Made by a program: the position numbers and the translations under genes. The notes below the pieces were generated by a model. The model saw only the letters and a program-made list of their open reading frames with translations. It did not search any database and was not told where the DNA came from. A stretch of DNA of 19,850 bases from Sporisorium sorghi (lineage: Eukaryota > Basidiomycota > Ustilaginomycetes > Ustilaginales > Ustilaginaceae): NCBI GenBank assembly GCA_023212695.1, contig JALCCG010000354.1, positions 1 to 19,850 of the forward strand, given 5' to 3'. Below, piece after piece: positions 1 through 9,800 of the stretch (position 1 is its first letter; the number at the start of each line of letters is the position of its first letter).

Positions 1-7
1 TTCTTTT

Positions 8-77
<70 letters not shown>

Positions 78-167
78 CCCTGCTTCACGCCTAGACCTCC
101 TTCCAACTGATTCTTCACTTCCACCACATCCATCCATCTCCCACCGTACCCACTCGAGCCGTGCAAC
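1..167 (+). promoter_or_regulatory. Upstream region of the CWF19-like gene with a 68-base T tract
   Basis: A pyrimidine tract covers positions 1-77, with an uninterrupted run of 68 T at 10-77. It is followed by about 90 bp of C/T-rich sequence leading to the start codon at 168. Rigid poly(dA:dT) tracts are known to exclude nucleosomes in fungal promoters, so a promoter role is a reasonable inference. No TATA box is visible in the part of the promoter present here, and the region is cut by the window edge. Confidence 0.5.
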
Positions 168-2969
168 ATGGTCGGAGACACAACCGCCTCAGCGGGCAGC
201 TCCTCCCGCCCGCGACACGACGATCGCCCTTCGCACCGCCACCGCCATCGAGACTCGACCAAACGACACCGCGACGACAGCGACGACGAGGCACGCACAC
301 ACGCCGGTCGCACCAGCCATCGCGACGGCACGCAGCGCGAAGATCGAGATCGGCACAGGAGCAGACACGATCGTGGTGATGACGATCGTCATCGTAGCAG
401 TCATCGTCGCACTTTGAAAGAGGATCGTCATCGTGTGCGAGAGAGGGAGGGAAAGGAGGAGGATCGCAGCGAGCGAAAGAGGCGGCATCGAGACCAAGCT
501 CGGGATCGGAGCGAGAGACGTCATGACGAGAGGAGAGAGCACATGCGCCATCACCATCGCAAGGAGGGCGAATCGAAACACCGATCTAGGAGCGACAAAG
601 AACAACACGCCAGCAAAGACGTTTCGCTCGCACAACCAGCAACCGACTTGATCCCCACCTCTGCATCGCTCGCACTCATCAATGACAAGCAGACACCCAC
701 CGACGCACCACCAGCAAGCACGCTCAAGCGCGACGACTGGATGACGCGCGGCATATCCTCGAGGGAAGACGACGCGGCCTACTTCTCCTCGCTCGGCAGG
801 GCACGAATTGAGCTCCCCCGCGCGGAGAAGCCCGATCCGGAAAAACTCCACGTGAGCCCGCGCGAGCTCAACACGCAGCTGCGCGAGGGCAAGACGGTCG
901 ACGAGTACGAGACGCCTGCTGGCGGTGATGCTGCGGCACCGCAGTATGGGGCGCCAGGGTACCAGTGGCGCATGATCAAGCTGAAGCGTACGCTCGAGGC
1001 GGCTGAGCACGAGGGGAGGCGGCTGGAAGATGTTGCGCTCGAGAGGTATGCCAGTTTGGACGACTTTGAGCATGCACGAGCGGAACGACGCTTTTTGGAT
1101 GGTAAAGAGCAGGGGATGGCGCAGGGTGGTGGAGGAGGGGCGGCAGCAGAGCGCAGCACGCCGACGCTGCAGAGTGTTGCGAAGCGGAGTTATCTGATTG
1201 CGAGTGGTGGCGTTGGCGATGGTGACGCAGCGTCGACAAGTGGTGCTGACTCGCCATCGCGACCGAGTAGCAGACAAGCCTTCAAGAGGCCAGGAGAGTC
1301 GTCCCAACCCGCAACGCCTACACCTGCTGCGTCTGCGCCATCGCGGCCGCCGCGCAACATCGGGTTCGAGACGCCTTCCTCCTCAAAGCCATCGACACCG
1401 ACAACCATCCCGAGCGTGTTCACGCCCGTCGTCGAGCGGCAGCCCTCCACCGCCGACGCTGCGCAGCAACCTCCTCCCCAAGGCGTCGTGCTGGACGACG
1501 GCTCCTCTGACCCGGACCGGCCCATTTTATCGCCAGACCAGCTCAACAAGCTGCAAGCCAAGATCATGCGGGCGGAGCTCATGGGCGATGCTAACCTGGA
1601 CGCATTGCGCGCCGAGTACGAGCGCGAGTCTGCACGAGCGACGGCGCACCATTCGATGGCGGGCGATCGCGGCGGTGGCTTTGCCGCTTCCGCTGGGATT
1701 CGAAACGGTAAAAGTGCCGGTGGCTCGGCGGGCGTGCTGGTGCAAGACGGAGAGCGCGAGCTGCAGGTGCTGCCGACACTGGACGCTCGAGGCCGCATGT
1801 ACGACGTCGGCTCCCTCACCGCCGATCCCCACGACGCACCTCACGCCGCTGGAGCGGGTACGAAGGGCAAACGCAAGCTCAAGGGCCGCGACGAGTTCGA
1901 AGCGCGCGATCCCACCACAGGCTCCATCGTGCGCTACTCGGCGGACGACGACACGCTCACCCTGAACGACCTGGTGCGGCAGGAAAAGTTCAGCGCTGGC
2001 TCGCGCTGGGCCAAGAACCCAGACGCCGAGGTTGCCGCCAACATCATGACCGACACGAGCTACAGCGCGGACCTGGACGAGCAGGACGCCGACGCTCACC
2101 GGTATGCCAAGCGCAAATCCCGCAGCGATGCGCTGAAGCGGCAGTTTGCGATCGACGATTTCGCACGTACGCGCAAAGTGCTCGAGCAGTGCCGGCTGTG
2201 CTACCGCGACGAAGGCGCTGCGCCGCCGCGCGCAACCGTCGTCAGCGCCGGGTACCGCGCCTACCTGGCCATTCCGGACGTGGAGTCCGCGACGCCTTCA
2301 GAGACGGACCACGTGTGGATCGTGCCTGCGCAGCACCACCTCAGCCTGCTCGAGGCGGACGAGGCGACGTGGGACGAGCTGCGCAACTTGCAGAAGAGCC
2401 TCGTGCAGCTTGCCGATGCGCAAGGCAAGGCAGTGGTGTTCTACGAGACGGTAAAATCGGTGCGCGCGCAGCTGCACAGTGTGATGGAGGCGGTGTTTGT
2501 GCCGAAAGCGGCGATGGCGGTGCTGCCGGGCGTGTTTAAGCAGAGCCTCGGGGAGCAAGGGATGGAGTTTAGCGCCAATGCCAAGGTGATTGAGTTTACG
2601 CCCGCAAGACCGTTCAGGGGGGCGTTGGTGCCGGAGCTGCCGTACTTTGCCGTGTGTTGGGACTACCGCTGGAGCACGGGGTACGGGCACGTCATTGAGA
2701 CCGCCGACGGAGGCAAGCAGGACAGCGCACGAGGTGGGGCGTACGACGTCGACGAGATGTCGGCTTCCCTGAACTCGCGCAATTTCGACCCCAACTTTGC
2801 GAGGGACGTTATTCGCGGCGTGCTGGAGGATCTCGATGACGGAGAGGGCGCGTACGAGAGGTCGTACGGCAAGTCGAGACGGCGTTCGGAGGATGAGAAG
2901 CGGGCGATTAGGATTGAGTTTGAAAACGAGTGGCGGAAGGTTGATTGGACAAAGTTGCTCGTCGAGTAA
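168..2969 (+). CDS. cwf19: CWF19-like (CwfJ family) pre-mRNA splicing factor
   Basis: A 933-residue protein of the CWF19/CWF19L2 family, associated with late spliceosomes and intron-lariat turnover in the nucleus. Residues 1 to about 150 are an Arg/Asp/His/Ser-rich, RS-like charged region, as is common in splicing factors. The middle part holds the family's DDWMTRG and YQWRMIKLKR segments (about residues 190-275). The C-terminal half carries the two CwfJ domains: a zinc-type CRLC pair at C675/C678, a HIT-like stretch with H715 and H723/H724 in the HVWIVPAQHH motif, and the second domain with YFAVCWDYRW and GYGH around H841. The protein ends in the typical VDWTKLL tail. The start at 168 is the first ATG of the frame, and an RD/H-rich N-terminus directly after it fits the family. 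It is intronless, and it converges on the aconitase gene with 221 bp between stop codons. Family assignment is strong; the role is taken from the family. Confidence 0.9.
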   Translation: MVGDTTASAGSSSRPRHDDRPSHRHRHRDSTKRHRDDSDDEARTHAGRTSHRDGTQREDRDRHRSRHDRGDDDRHRSSHRRTLKEDRHRVREREGKEEDRSERKRRHRDQARDRSERRHDERREHMRHHHRKEGESKHRSRSDKEQHASKDVSLAQPATDLIPTSASLALINDKQTPTDAPPASTLKRDDWMTRGISSREDDAAYFSSLGRARIELPRAEKPDPEKLHVSPRELNTQLREGKTVDEYETPAGGDAAAPQYGAPGYQWRMIKLKRTLEAAEHEGRRLEDVALERYASLDDFEHARAERRFLDGKEQGMAQGGGGGAAAERSTPTLQSVAKRSYLIASGGVGDGDAASTSGADSPSRPSSRQAFKRPGESSQPATPTPAASAPSRPPRNIGFETPSSSKPSTPTTIPSVFTPVVERQPSTADAAQQPPPQGVVLDDGSSDPDRPILSPDQLNKLQAKIMRAELMGDANLDALRAEYERESARATAHHSMAGDRGGGFAASAGIRNGKSAGGSAGVLVQDGERELQVLPTLDARGRMYDVGSLTADPHDAPHAAGAGTKGKRKLKGRDEFEARDPTTGSIVRYSADDDTLTLNDLVRQEKFSAGSRWAKNPDAEVAANIMTDTSYSADLDEQDADAHRYAKRKSRSDALKRQFAIDDFARTRKVLEQCRLCYRDEGAAPPRATVVSAGYRAYLAIPDVESATPSETDHVWIVPAQHHLSLLEADEATWDELRNLQKSLVQLADAQGKAVVFYETVKSVRAQLHSVMEAVFVPKAAMAVLPGVFKQSLGEQGMEFSANAKVIEFTPARPFRGALVPELPYFAVCWDYRWSTGYGHVIETADGGKQDSARGGAYDVDEMSASLNSRNFDPNFARDVIRGVLEDLDDGEGAYERSYGKSRRRSEDEKRAIRIEFENEWRKVDWTKLLVE

Positions 2970-3190
2970 GTAGTCCGTGTCAGTTCACACTCGCCTCGTA
3001 GCCCGTCGCTCTCGCTTGAGAAATGCAACTCGGTTCATACCGTCACACTCGTGTGCCATTCAGTCACACGGTCATACGGTCACACCTTGACTGTCACACC
3101 GCCACACACCGTCACTCAATCCAGAATCAGCTGAAAAAACACCGCATGCGCATTTCTCTGTATAACAAAAGCCCTTTCTACATCACCTCC
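2970..3190. terminator. Shared 3' region between convergent genes, with GTCACAC repeats
   Basis: The 221 bp between the stop codons of the CWF19-like gene and the aconitase fusion must hold both 3' ends. It contains four exact GTCACAC copies (3042-3048, 3063-3069, 3079-3085, 3093-3099) plus variants GTCATAC (3071-3077) and GTCACT (3111-3116). A short A run follows at about 3133-3138. No clear AATAAA signal is visible on either strand. Overlapping 3' UTRs are likely given the small gap. Confidence 0.4.
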
Positions 3191-6100
3191 TCACTGCGGC
3201 CCCTCAAACGCCGGCCAAACCCTCCTGCCGGGCGTAGCAGTGGGGACGCGCATCTCTCTCGGGAACAAGCCCTCCAACCTGGCTCCGCCCGCGACGGCCT
3301 TGATGAGCCTTCTGGCCTCTGCGCCCGTCGGAGCGTCGGCTCTGGGCTGTGCGCCGGGCAGGCTGAGCAAGCCAAGCTGGACCAACTTGCTGTGTTCCTT
3401 GGGGCTGCGCTTGTTGGGCGCGACCCTGTACGTTGCCGCTGCGTACAGTCGTTGGTCTGTTTCGCGGAGATCTTGCAAGGCCTCGCGCAGGCGTGCGTGT
3501 TTTTTGTCGAGTCGCGCGGCGAGTGCTTCGCGCTGCGTGCGCTGGAACAGCAGCCATGCGCGCGTGATGGTCGAATGCACCTCCTCGCTCGCCTCGCCGA
3601 AGGGCAGCACGTCGGCAGCAGACGTCGCGGTGTGCGCGGCACGTTCCTTGGCCGAGACCGGTGCAGGCGGGTAGACGATCTTGCGGATCGACTCGGTGCG
3701 CGGGTCCGCGGCGGGCGGCACGTAGTTCGGGTCGTTCGGGTTGCGCGATCCTCCCGCACCACCGGGCTTGGCAGCGGTCGCATAGCCGCGCACGCCGCCC
3801 AGCGCAGCACCCACGCGACCCGCAACCGACTTGGCCGCTGCAAACGCACCCGACGATTTACCTTCTCGCAAAGACGCTTGCTCGCGAATCAAGTTGAGCG
3901 CCGACCCAGCCCGGATCCAGTCCAGGTGCGCAGCGCTCAGCGAGTGCCTGGTCGGCAGCTCAAACGTCTCCCTCACCGTCTTGCCATCCTGCTCAAACTT
4001 GGTCACCCTGAGCTTGACCTGCGTCGCCAGATCGCCACCAGGCTTGATCAAGTCCGTCAGGTTGACCGTCTCCACCAAATCGCCCGAACCGATCTTGAGA
4101 TAGTCCGCCTCGTTGTCAAACAGCAGCGTCAGCACGCCCTGCTTGCGCAGGTTGGTCTCGGCAATACGCGCAATGCTACGAGCCACGATCAAGTTACACC
4201 CATAAAACCTCGGCTGCAGCGCCGCATGCTCGCGCGCCGAGCCCTCGCCGTAGTTGTGGTCCGCCACCATCATCCAAGGCTGCTGGCGCGACTTGTACAT
4301 CTTGGCGACACCGGGGATGGTGTCCTGCTTGCGCGTCTCGTAGTCCTGCGCGACATTGACGGCGTCAAACTCGTCGTTGGTCGCACCGATGAGCGTGTTC
4401 TCGGCCAGGTTGGACAGATGGCCCTTGTACTTGAGCCACGGACCAGCAGCCGAGATGTGGTCGGTGGTGCATTTGCCCTTGATCCTCAACAGGCAGCGCA
4501 TGCTGGGCAGCTCGTACCTGCCTTCCGAAGCGGTGGCGGCAAAGGGGCTGGCGAACGGCTGCAGCGGCTCGAGACGCGCCGATGTAGAGCTGATGAGCAC
4601 CTCAGTGTCCGGCTGCGGCTCGGGCACGGGCGTGGGCAGGTAGCCGATATCGCCCTGAGCAAACCCACTGGGCGGCAAAACGTCGCTCGAGGGAGGCTCG
4701 AACTTGAACGGCTTACCGTCAGGCGCAGTGAGCGTGTCGGTCATGGGGTTGAAGTCGAGGCGTCCAGCGAACGCCATAGCGGTAACAATCTCGGGCGAAG
4801 CGAGCAGGTTCCACGTCTTGGAGTTGCCGTCGTTGCGTCCGCGGAAGTTGCGGTTAAAGGACGTCAAGATGACATTATCCTCGCCCTGCAGCTCCTTCCT
4901 GTTCCACTGGCCAATGCACGGTCCGCACGCGTTGGCGAGCACGCGCGCACCGACATCGGTCAAGACCTGCTGAATACCATCGCGCTCGACCGTAGCGCGC
5001 ACCTGCTCGGAACCAGGCGTGACATCGAAACTCGACTTGACCTTCATACCGCGGTCGCGAGCCTGCTGAGCGAGCGAGGCGCAACGTGCCATGTCGGCGT
5101 ACGACGAGTTGGTGCAGCTGCCGATGAGCGCGGCGCTCAGCTCGACAGGGTGATCGCGCGCGTCCGACTTGGCCTTGGCGACAAACTCGGAGAGCGGCGT
5201 GCTGAGATCCGGAGTAAACGGACCGTTGAGGCAAGGCTCCAGATCCGAAAGATTGATCTCGATGCGCTCGTCGTACTCGGCACCCTGGTCGGCAGCCAAC
5301 AAACCTTGAAGCGCCGCCTTTTCAGCAGCGCGAGCCACCTGTGCGCGTCCCGTCGCCTCGAGGTACGACGCCATAGCCGGCGTAAAGGGGAAAGCAGACG
5401 TAGTCGCACCCACTTCGGCACCCATATTGGACATGGTCGCCAAACCGGTAGCAGGCAGCGACTCAAGACCAGGACCCGAGTATTCCACAATCTTGCCCGT
5501 ACCACCACGCACGGTGAGCTTGCCGGCGAGATGAAGAATAACATCCTTGGGCGTGCACCACGGGCTGAGCTGGCCCTTGAGGTGGACACCGAGCACTTTG
5601 GGCGCCATAAGCTCCCAAGGCGTATTGGTCATAGCATCGACGGCATCAGCCCCACCGACACCAATGGCCAAACAACCGAGACCGGAAGCGTTGGGCGTGT
5701 GCGAGTCGGTGCCGAGCATGAGCAGACCGGGAGCGGCGTAGTTTTCGAGCACGATCTGGTGAATAATACCGGAACCTGGGCCCCAGAACTCGATGCCGTA
5801 CTTTTTCGAAGCCGATTCGAGGAAGGCAAACACCTCTTGGTTGGAAGCGATGGAACGCTTCAAATCGGCCTCGGCGCCCTCGTACGCCTGGATCAGATGA
5901 TCGCAATGAACACTCGAAGGGATCGCAGTACGCGGCAGACCGCACGTCATGAACTGGAGCAGCGCCATCTGCGCCGAGGCATCCTGCATGGCCAGACGGT
6001 CGACGTTGAGCTTGAGGTACTTTTTGCCACGAATCGCCGAGACGTCGGCGCCGACACCGGCGAGGTCGTGCTCCGGGTTGCGCAGATGCGAGTAGAGGAT

Positions 6101-6313
6101 CTTTTCCGACAGCGTGAGGGGGCGGTTGAGTTGCGCGCGCACCGTTTCGAGGTTGGCGAGCAGCTGTGTGTACGGTGGCACGCGCGAAGGGTGGAAAGTG
6201 GGGACACGAGCGTCGGCGGCAGGGGTGGCCAAGGTGCGCGTGGCACCGATGGCGTTTTGAGCGGCAGAGAGACCATGGCGGCCTCTCTGGACACGAGCGA
6301 GCGAGGCGATCAT
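3191..6313 (-). CDS. ACO1: Mitochondrial aconitase fused to a mitochondrial ribosomal protein (mL40/MRP-L28-like)
   Basis: A 1040-residue single reading frame with two parts. Residues 1 to about 815 are a complete mitochondrial aconitase (citrate/isocitrate isomerisation in the TCA cycle). They include a presequence beginning MIASLARVQRGRHG, the DSHTPNASGLG substrate motif, the three iron-sulfur ligands C400, C463 and C466 (spacing 63 and 3, the same as in known aconitases), and the swivel-domain GEGSAREHAALQPR motif near residue 690. Residues 820 to about 855 form an Ala/Gly/Arg-rich linker with RGYATAAK that resembles a second presequence. Residues 870-1040 run from DPRTESIRKIVYP through an Arg/Glu-rich helix to LFPREMRVPTATP, which I recognise as the fungal mL40 (yeast Mrpl28) family. 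The start chosen is the ATG at 6313; the frame stays open 11 codons further but has no ATG there. In fission yeast, Aco2 is a comparable fusion but to bL21m. Aconitase is certain; the partner identity is probable. Confidence 0.92.
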   Translation of the reverse strand: MIASLARVQRGRHGLSAAQNAIGATRTLATPAADARVPTFHPSRVPPYTQLLANLETVRAQLNRPLTLSEKILYSHLRNPEHDLAGVGADVSAIRGKKYLKLNVDRLAMQDASAQMALLQFMTCGLPRTAIPSSVHCDHLIQAYEGAEADLKRSIASNQEVFAFLESASKKYGIEFWGPGSGIIHQIVLENYAAPGLLMLGTDSHTPNASGLGCLAIGVGGADAVDAMTNTPWELMAPKVLGVHLKGQLSPWCTPKDVILHLAGKLTVRGGTGKIVEYSGPGLESLPATGLATMSNMGAEVGATTSAFPFTPAMASYLEATGRAQVARAAEKAALQGLLAADQGAEYDERIEINLSDLEPCLNGPFTPDLSTPLSEFVAKAKSDARDHPVELSAALIGSCTNSSYADMARCASLAQQARDRGMKVKSSFDVTPGSEQVRATVERDGIQQVLTDVGARVLANACGPCIGQWNRKELQGEDNVILTSFNRNFRGRNDGNSKTWNLLASPEIVTAMAFAGRLDFNPMTDTLTAPDGKPFKFEPPSSDVLPPSGFAQGDIGYLPTPVPEPQPDTEVLISSTSARLEPLQPFASPFAATASEGRYELPSMRCLLRIKGKCTTDHISAAGPWLKYKGHLSNLAENTLIGATNDEFDAVNVAQDYETRKQDTIPGVAKMYKSRQQPWMMVADHNYGEGSAREHAALQPRFYGCNLIVARSIARIAETNLRKQGVLTLLFDNEADYLKIGSGDLVETVNLTDLIKPGGDLATQVKLRVTKFEQDGKTVRETFELPTRHSLSAAHLDWIRAGSALNLIREQASLREGKSSGAFAAAKSVAGRVGAALGGVRGYATAAKPGGAGGSRNPNDPNYVPPAADPRTESIRKIVYPPAPVSAKERAAHTATSAADVLPFGEASEEVHSTITRAWLLFQRTQREALAARLDKKHARLREALQDLRETDQRLYAAATYRVAPNKRSPKEHSKLVQLGLLSLPGAQPRADAPTGAEARRLIKAVAGGARLEGLFPREMRVPTATPGRRVWPAFEGPQ
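3749..3856 (-). other. Internal presequence-like linker between the aconitase and ribosomal parts
   Basis: This stretch encodes residues 820-855 of the fusion. It is rich in Ala, Gly, Ser and Arg/Lys, has no acidic residue, and contains the segment GRVGAALGGVRGYATAAK. Basic amphipathic stretches ending in RxY-A/S-type sites are typical of fungal mitochondrial presequences (RGYAT or RxYAT is common at cleavage sites). It could allow the precursor to be cut into free aconitase and free ribosomal protein inside the matrix. Processing is inferred, not shown. Confidence 0.5.
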
Positions 6314-6871
6314 GGTGCCGTGCGCAGAGACACACAATCGCTCCAAGTCGAGCAGCGGGTGTCAACGGCTGAGTTGGCGGGAGGCGGGCGGTGGAGGGAA
6401 GGGACGTGCTAGCTTTGTGCGCCTAGGGTTGTGCTCTGCAAGTGATGCGCGAGGAAGAGGTTGAGAGCAAAGACGAGAGATGATGATGGTGGTGTGGGAA
6501 GAGCGCCCTTGACACGGCAAAAGACCGAGTCAGCCACGTCGATTTTTTTTTTGACAGGCGAGCAGCGACAGCTTTTTTTTCCTCTTCAAATCGGCGGTGA
6601 GCGGGGCAAAGCAGAAAATTGGAAGAAATTCACCTTGAAATCCAACGCTCCTCATTTGCCCGTTCTTTTCACTGCATCTCGAATGGCTAGTGGAGATCGG
6701 GCGAAACAGATCGGGAAAAATGCATTGAACGATGACCATTGACGACGCTCGCCTCTTGTGCCAATGCAACGAAAAGCAAATGCTGCGAAAAGATGAGCGT
6801 CTAAACCGGCGTCTACGCTCTAGCTTTGGGCATCGTATGCTCGTCAAGGCGAAACCAAACCGCGACGCCGT
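6314..6871. promoter_or_regulatory. Intergenic: aconitase promoter and RdRP 3' region
   Basis: 558 bp separate the aconitase start codon from the RdRP stop codon; both genes are on the minus strand. It must contain the RdRP 3' end and the aconitase promoter and 5' leader. Two T runs (6543-6552 and 6573-6580) read as A tracts on the transcribed strand. I found no clear TATA box, no ORF worth calling and no RNA gene. Confidence 0.4.
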
Positions 6872-9800
6872 CTAAATCTCCACGCCACGTCCCTGGCTCA
6901 TCTCAAAGTTACGCTTGATGATCTTTGTCCGCAGCGACATCAGGTCCAACGTCGATGTCGGCACCTGCAGACTGCCCGACCCTTGCGCCTGCTGCTGTCC
7001 CGACGCTTCCGCTTTGAGACTCATCATCCAGCGCCATGCCATCTCGAAGGCAAACCGCGGCTTGTGGTGGTACGTGATCGAGTACGTGTAAGACGCACGC
7101 AGCTTGTCCAGCCTCTCGACCTCGAGCTTGTCCATCTTGTCGATATGCTCTTTTTGGAATGCTTTCGGCCACTGGCAGAAGCGCGCTGCCACCTCGCTTG
7201 CTGAACCCAGCACGCCAGGCACCTCGATCGTGCCCTGCAGTCGGTCGGATAGGTCGTTCCTGTCCAAATCGTCGACAGCTGCTGCCACGCTCTCGGTGTC
7301 CGATTCGCGTCGTGTCAGGGGTGCTGGTTTCGCCGCTTCCGAGCGCACTCGGCGTAGTGGCACGCTAGCCGACGCGCGCTTGGATGGAGCAGCTTTGCCG
7401 TTACGCTGCTCGCGGGCTCGAGCCTCGATCCCTTGGCGCGTGCACGCGTTGGTGAGCACGTAGCTCCTCTCCGCCACCGTGACGTGCGTGTGCATCGTCT
7501 CCTTGACCTCCTTGCCCACTCGCTTCAAGCTGTCCGCCTGCCTCCATACTCCAGACAGGTCCGTATCCTCGACCCCGCGCAGCTTCTCCGTCTGCTTCTG
7601 CAACCGCGCCTTCAGCAGCCCTTGCTCGCGCGCGCCCTCGCTCCACAGTGCACACAGCACCGACTCCGGTCGCGTTGGGTTCTTGCGAGCTGTCTTGGCC
7701 TTGTTGTAGTTCTCCACGCTCAGCCAGTCTTTTGAGTCGGCCTCGTCTTGCGCTTCGTACGCCCAATCGGGTAAGTCGCCGAGGTACATCTTGCTGTCCT
7801 CGATGCGCACCTGCGGCTTGAGCGAGAGACCGGTCTTGTGGCTGTCCATGCACTGGCAGAACTTGTGCGCCAGCTCCACCGCCTCGGTGCTGCATGTGCC
7901 AAACTGCCAAGCCGCATACAGATGCATCGCGCCGTACAGACCGCGCACCGACGGCTCGAACGCGCCCGCCACGAGCTCCTTGATCAGCTCGCGGTCGCGC
8001 TCGTCCTTGTGTTTGTCTTGATGCTCGGCCACAAACTCGGCCACCGTCTTTTCGCTGCGCACGAACACATCGTCCACCTCGAACGGACAGTCGGCATAGC
8101 GCACATCCGCATTCTCGAAAGGTTCCACCAGCTTGGGCTCCCAGAACACGCGGATCAGGTCGCCGTCGTAGTCGCCACCGCTCAGCAGCGACGCGAGCGG
8201 CCTCTGGCCCTTGGTGGAGAACACCACCACGTCCTTGTACAGGCTCAGCTCCGGTCGCACCACCGCGCGCACCTTGCGAACGTCCGTGGGCAGCAGGCAC
8301 GGATGGCGCGTCACCAGCACCTCGCCTTCCGGCACGTGTGTGAGTCGCAGCCGCGTGTCCGGATCCAAGATGTTGTCGGCACTGAAGCGGAATTGGATCT
8401 CGTTTTCGTCCAGCGTGCCTGTCGGGTCGGGGATCACCATGGCTTCGGCGCTGCGAGCTACGGGGATGGCGAAGCGCTTGATCACCTTGCGCATGGCCAG
8501 GTCGGCGATGTCGACCAGCAGATCCGCCAGGTATGAGCACTTTTCTGGGTGAAAGCCGGACAGGAGCATCTCGTACGCCCGCTCGTGTTTGGAGAGCGGC
8601 ATGCCGTTCCAAAGATGGCGTCCGTTCTGCCCGTAAAAAATCTCGCGGTCGTCGTCGTCGCCGAGGCTGCCGTTGTTGCTGGCGCCCTTGAGCGAGTCCA
8701 TGCCCTGAGCACGGTGCTCGGCCGATTCGGTGCTTCTCTTGGCCTTCAGCGACTCGACTTTGCACAGCCGCTCGACCACGGCGGCGAGACGCATGCGAAC
8801 CGTGTCGCTGGAGCCTTGCCAATCGGAAACCTCGTCGGCGATCGCCTGCAGCTCGGCCCGCTGCATGTCGGCAAACGTGCCGATGGGTACGCCGTTGCTC
8901 TGCAGCACCAAGATGATCTGCTTGGACAGAGTGGATGGCGCATACGTTCGACAAGGTCCGAGCAGGTCGACTACGAGCTGGCTCAGATCGAGCGGCTTGT
9001 TTTGCGAGTAGCCAATCTTGTTCTGCGAGCCTCGAAGCTGGATCCACCGCACTGCCTTCTCGTTGGGCAGCGTGCGTTCCGCAGCGGGGTCGACGTACCA
9101 CACTCCCTTGGCACCAGCTACGCGTCCTTGGAAGGCCGAAGGGATCGAATCGTAGCCGAGGTGCTGCGCAATGTCACGGACGACGGCTAGCGACACGCAA
9201 CCTGCGCCGTCGGTCATCTCTTGTCGCTTTCCCGTTGCAGGATCGACATCGCCAAAGATGTCGGGCACATGCGTCATCTTGTCGATCACCGACGCAGGCA
9301 CCGAAGTGGACAGACCCAGCTGAACACGTTGAACGAATTTGCCCCAGGGCGAGCGACTGTTTTCGGCAAAGGGAGCGTGGTGGTCGATGAGGTCCCAGAC
9401 GCAGTCGAATTCAGGTCGATCCGAGCAGTTGGGCGGAGCTCCAATGCAGAGGTAGAAGAGCGTGTCTTCCTTGCAGAAGAAGGGACGATACTTGCGCCCC
9501 ATGATCTGGACGGTTCGCGTGAGCATCTGCAGGATCTCTCTCTGCTTGTCGCGCGTCTTGGAGTGCACGGCAAAGCGTCGGGCGTCCTTGGTGAGGGGGG
9601 GATCCATCTTGATGCGGAGGATGTTTTCGCTGCCGAACCGCCTGGAAAATCGACAGCTACCGCCGAGTTTGGGTGGGAAGAGCTTGATGCTAAAGTCGTA
9701 GTGCTTGCCGTGCTTGCCGTCGAGCTTGACGGCCTCGAGGCGGCCTTCAAATAGCACGCGTCCGCCAAAAGAGCGCATCTCCTCGCCCGGAGGTCCGATG

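Noticed and set aside
6314..6346. Aconitase start 11 codons upstream
   Set aside because: The codon there is TTG; the ATG at 6313 begins a typical aconitase presequence.
3023..6412. 1129-codon plus-strand ORF over the aconitase gene
   Set aside because: It is the codon-aligned antisense of a certain gene; composition is Arg/Gly/Val/Leu-rich as expected for mirrored GC-rich codons, with no domain.
7401..9101. 566-codon minus-strand ORF inside the RdRP gene
   Set aside because: It is another frame of the RdRP coding sequence, Arg/Gly-rich and without motifs, while the RdRP frame carries DYDGD and other conserved blocks.
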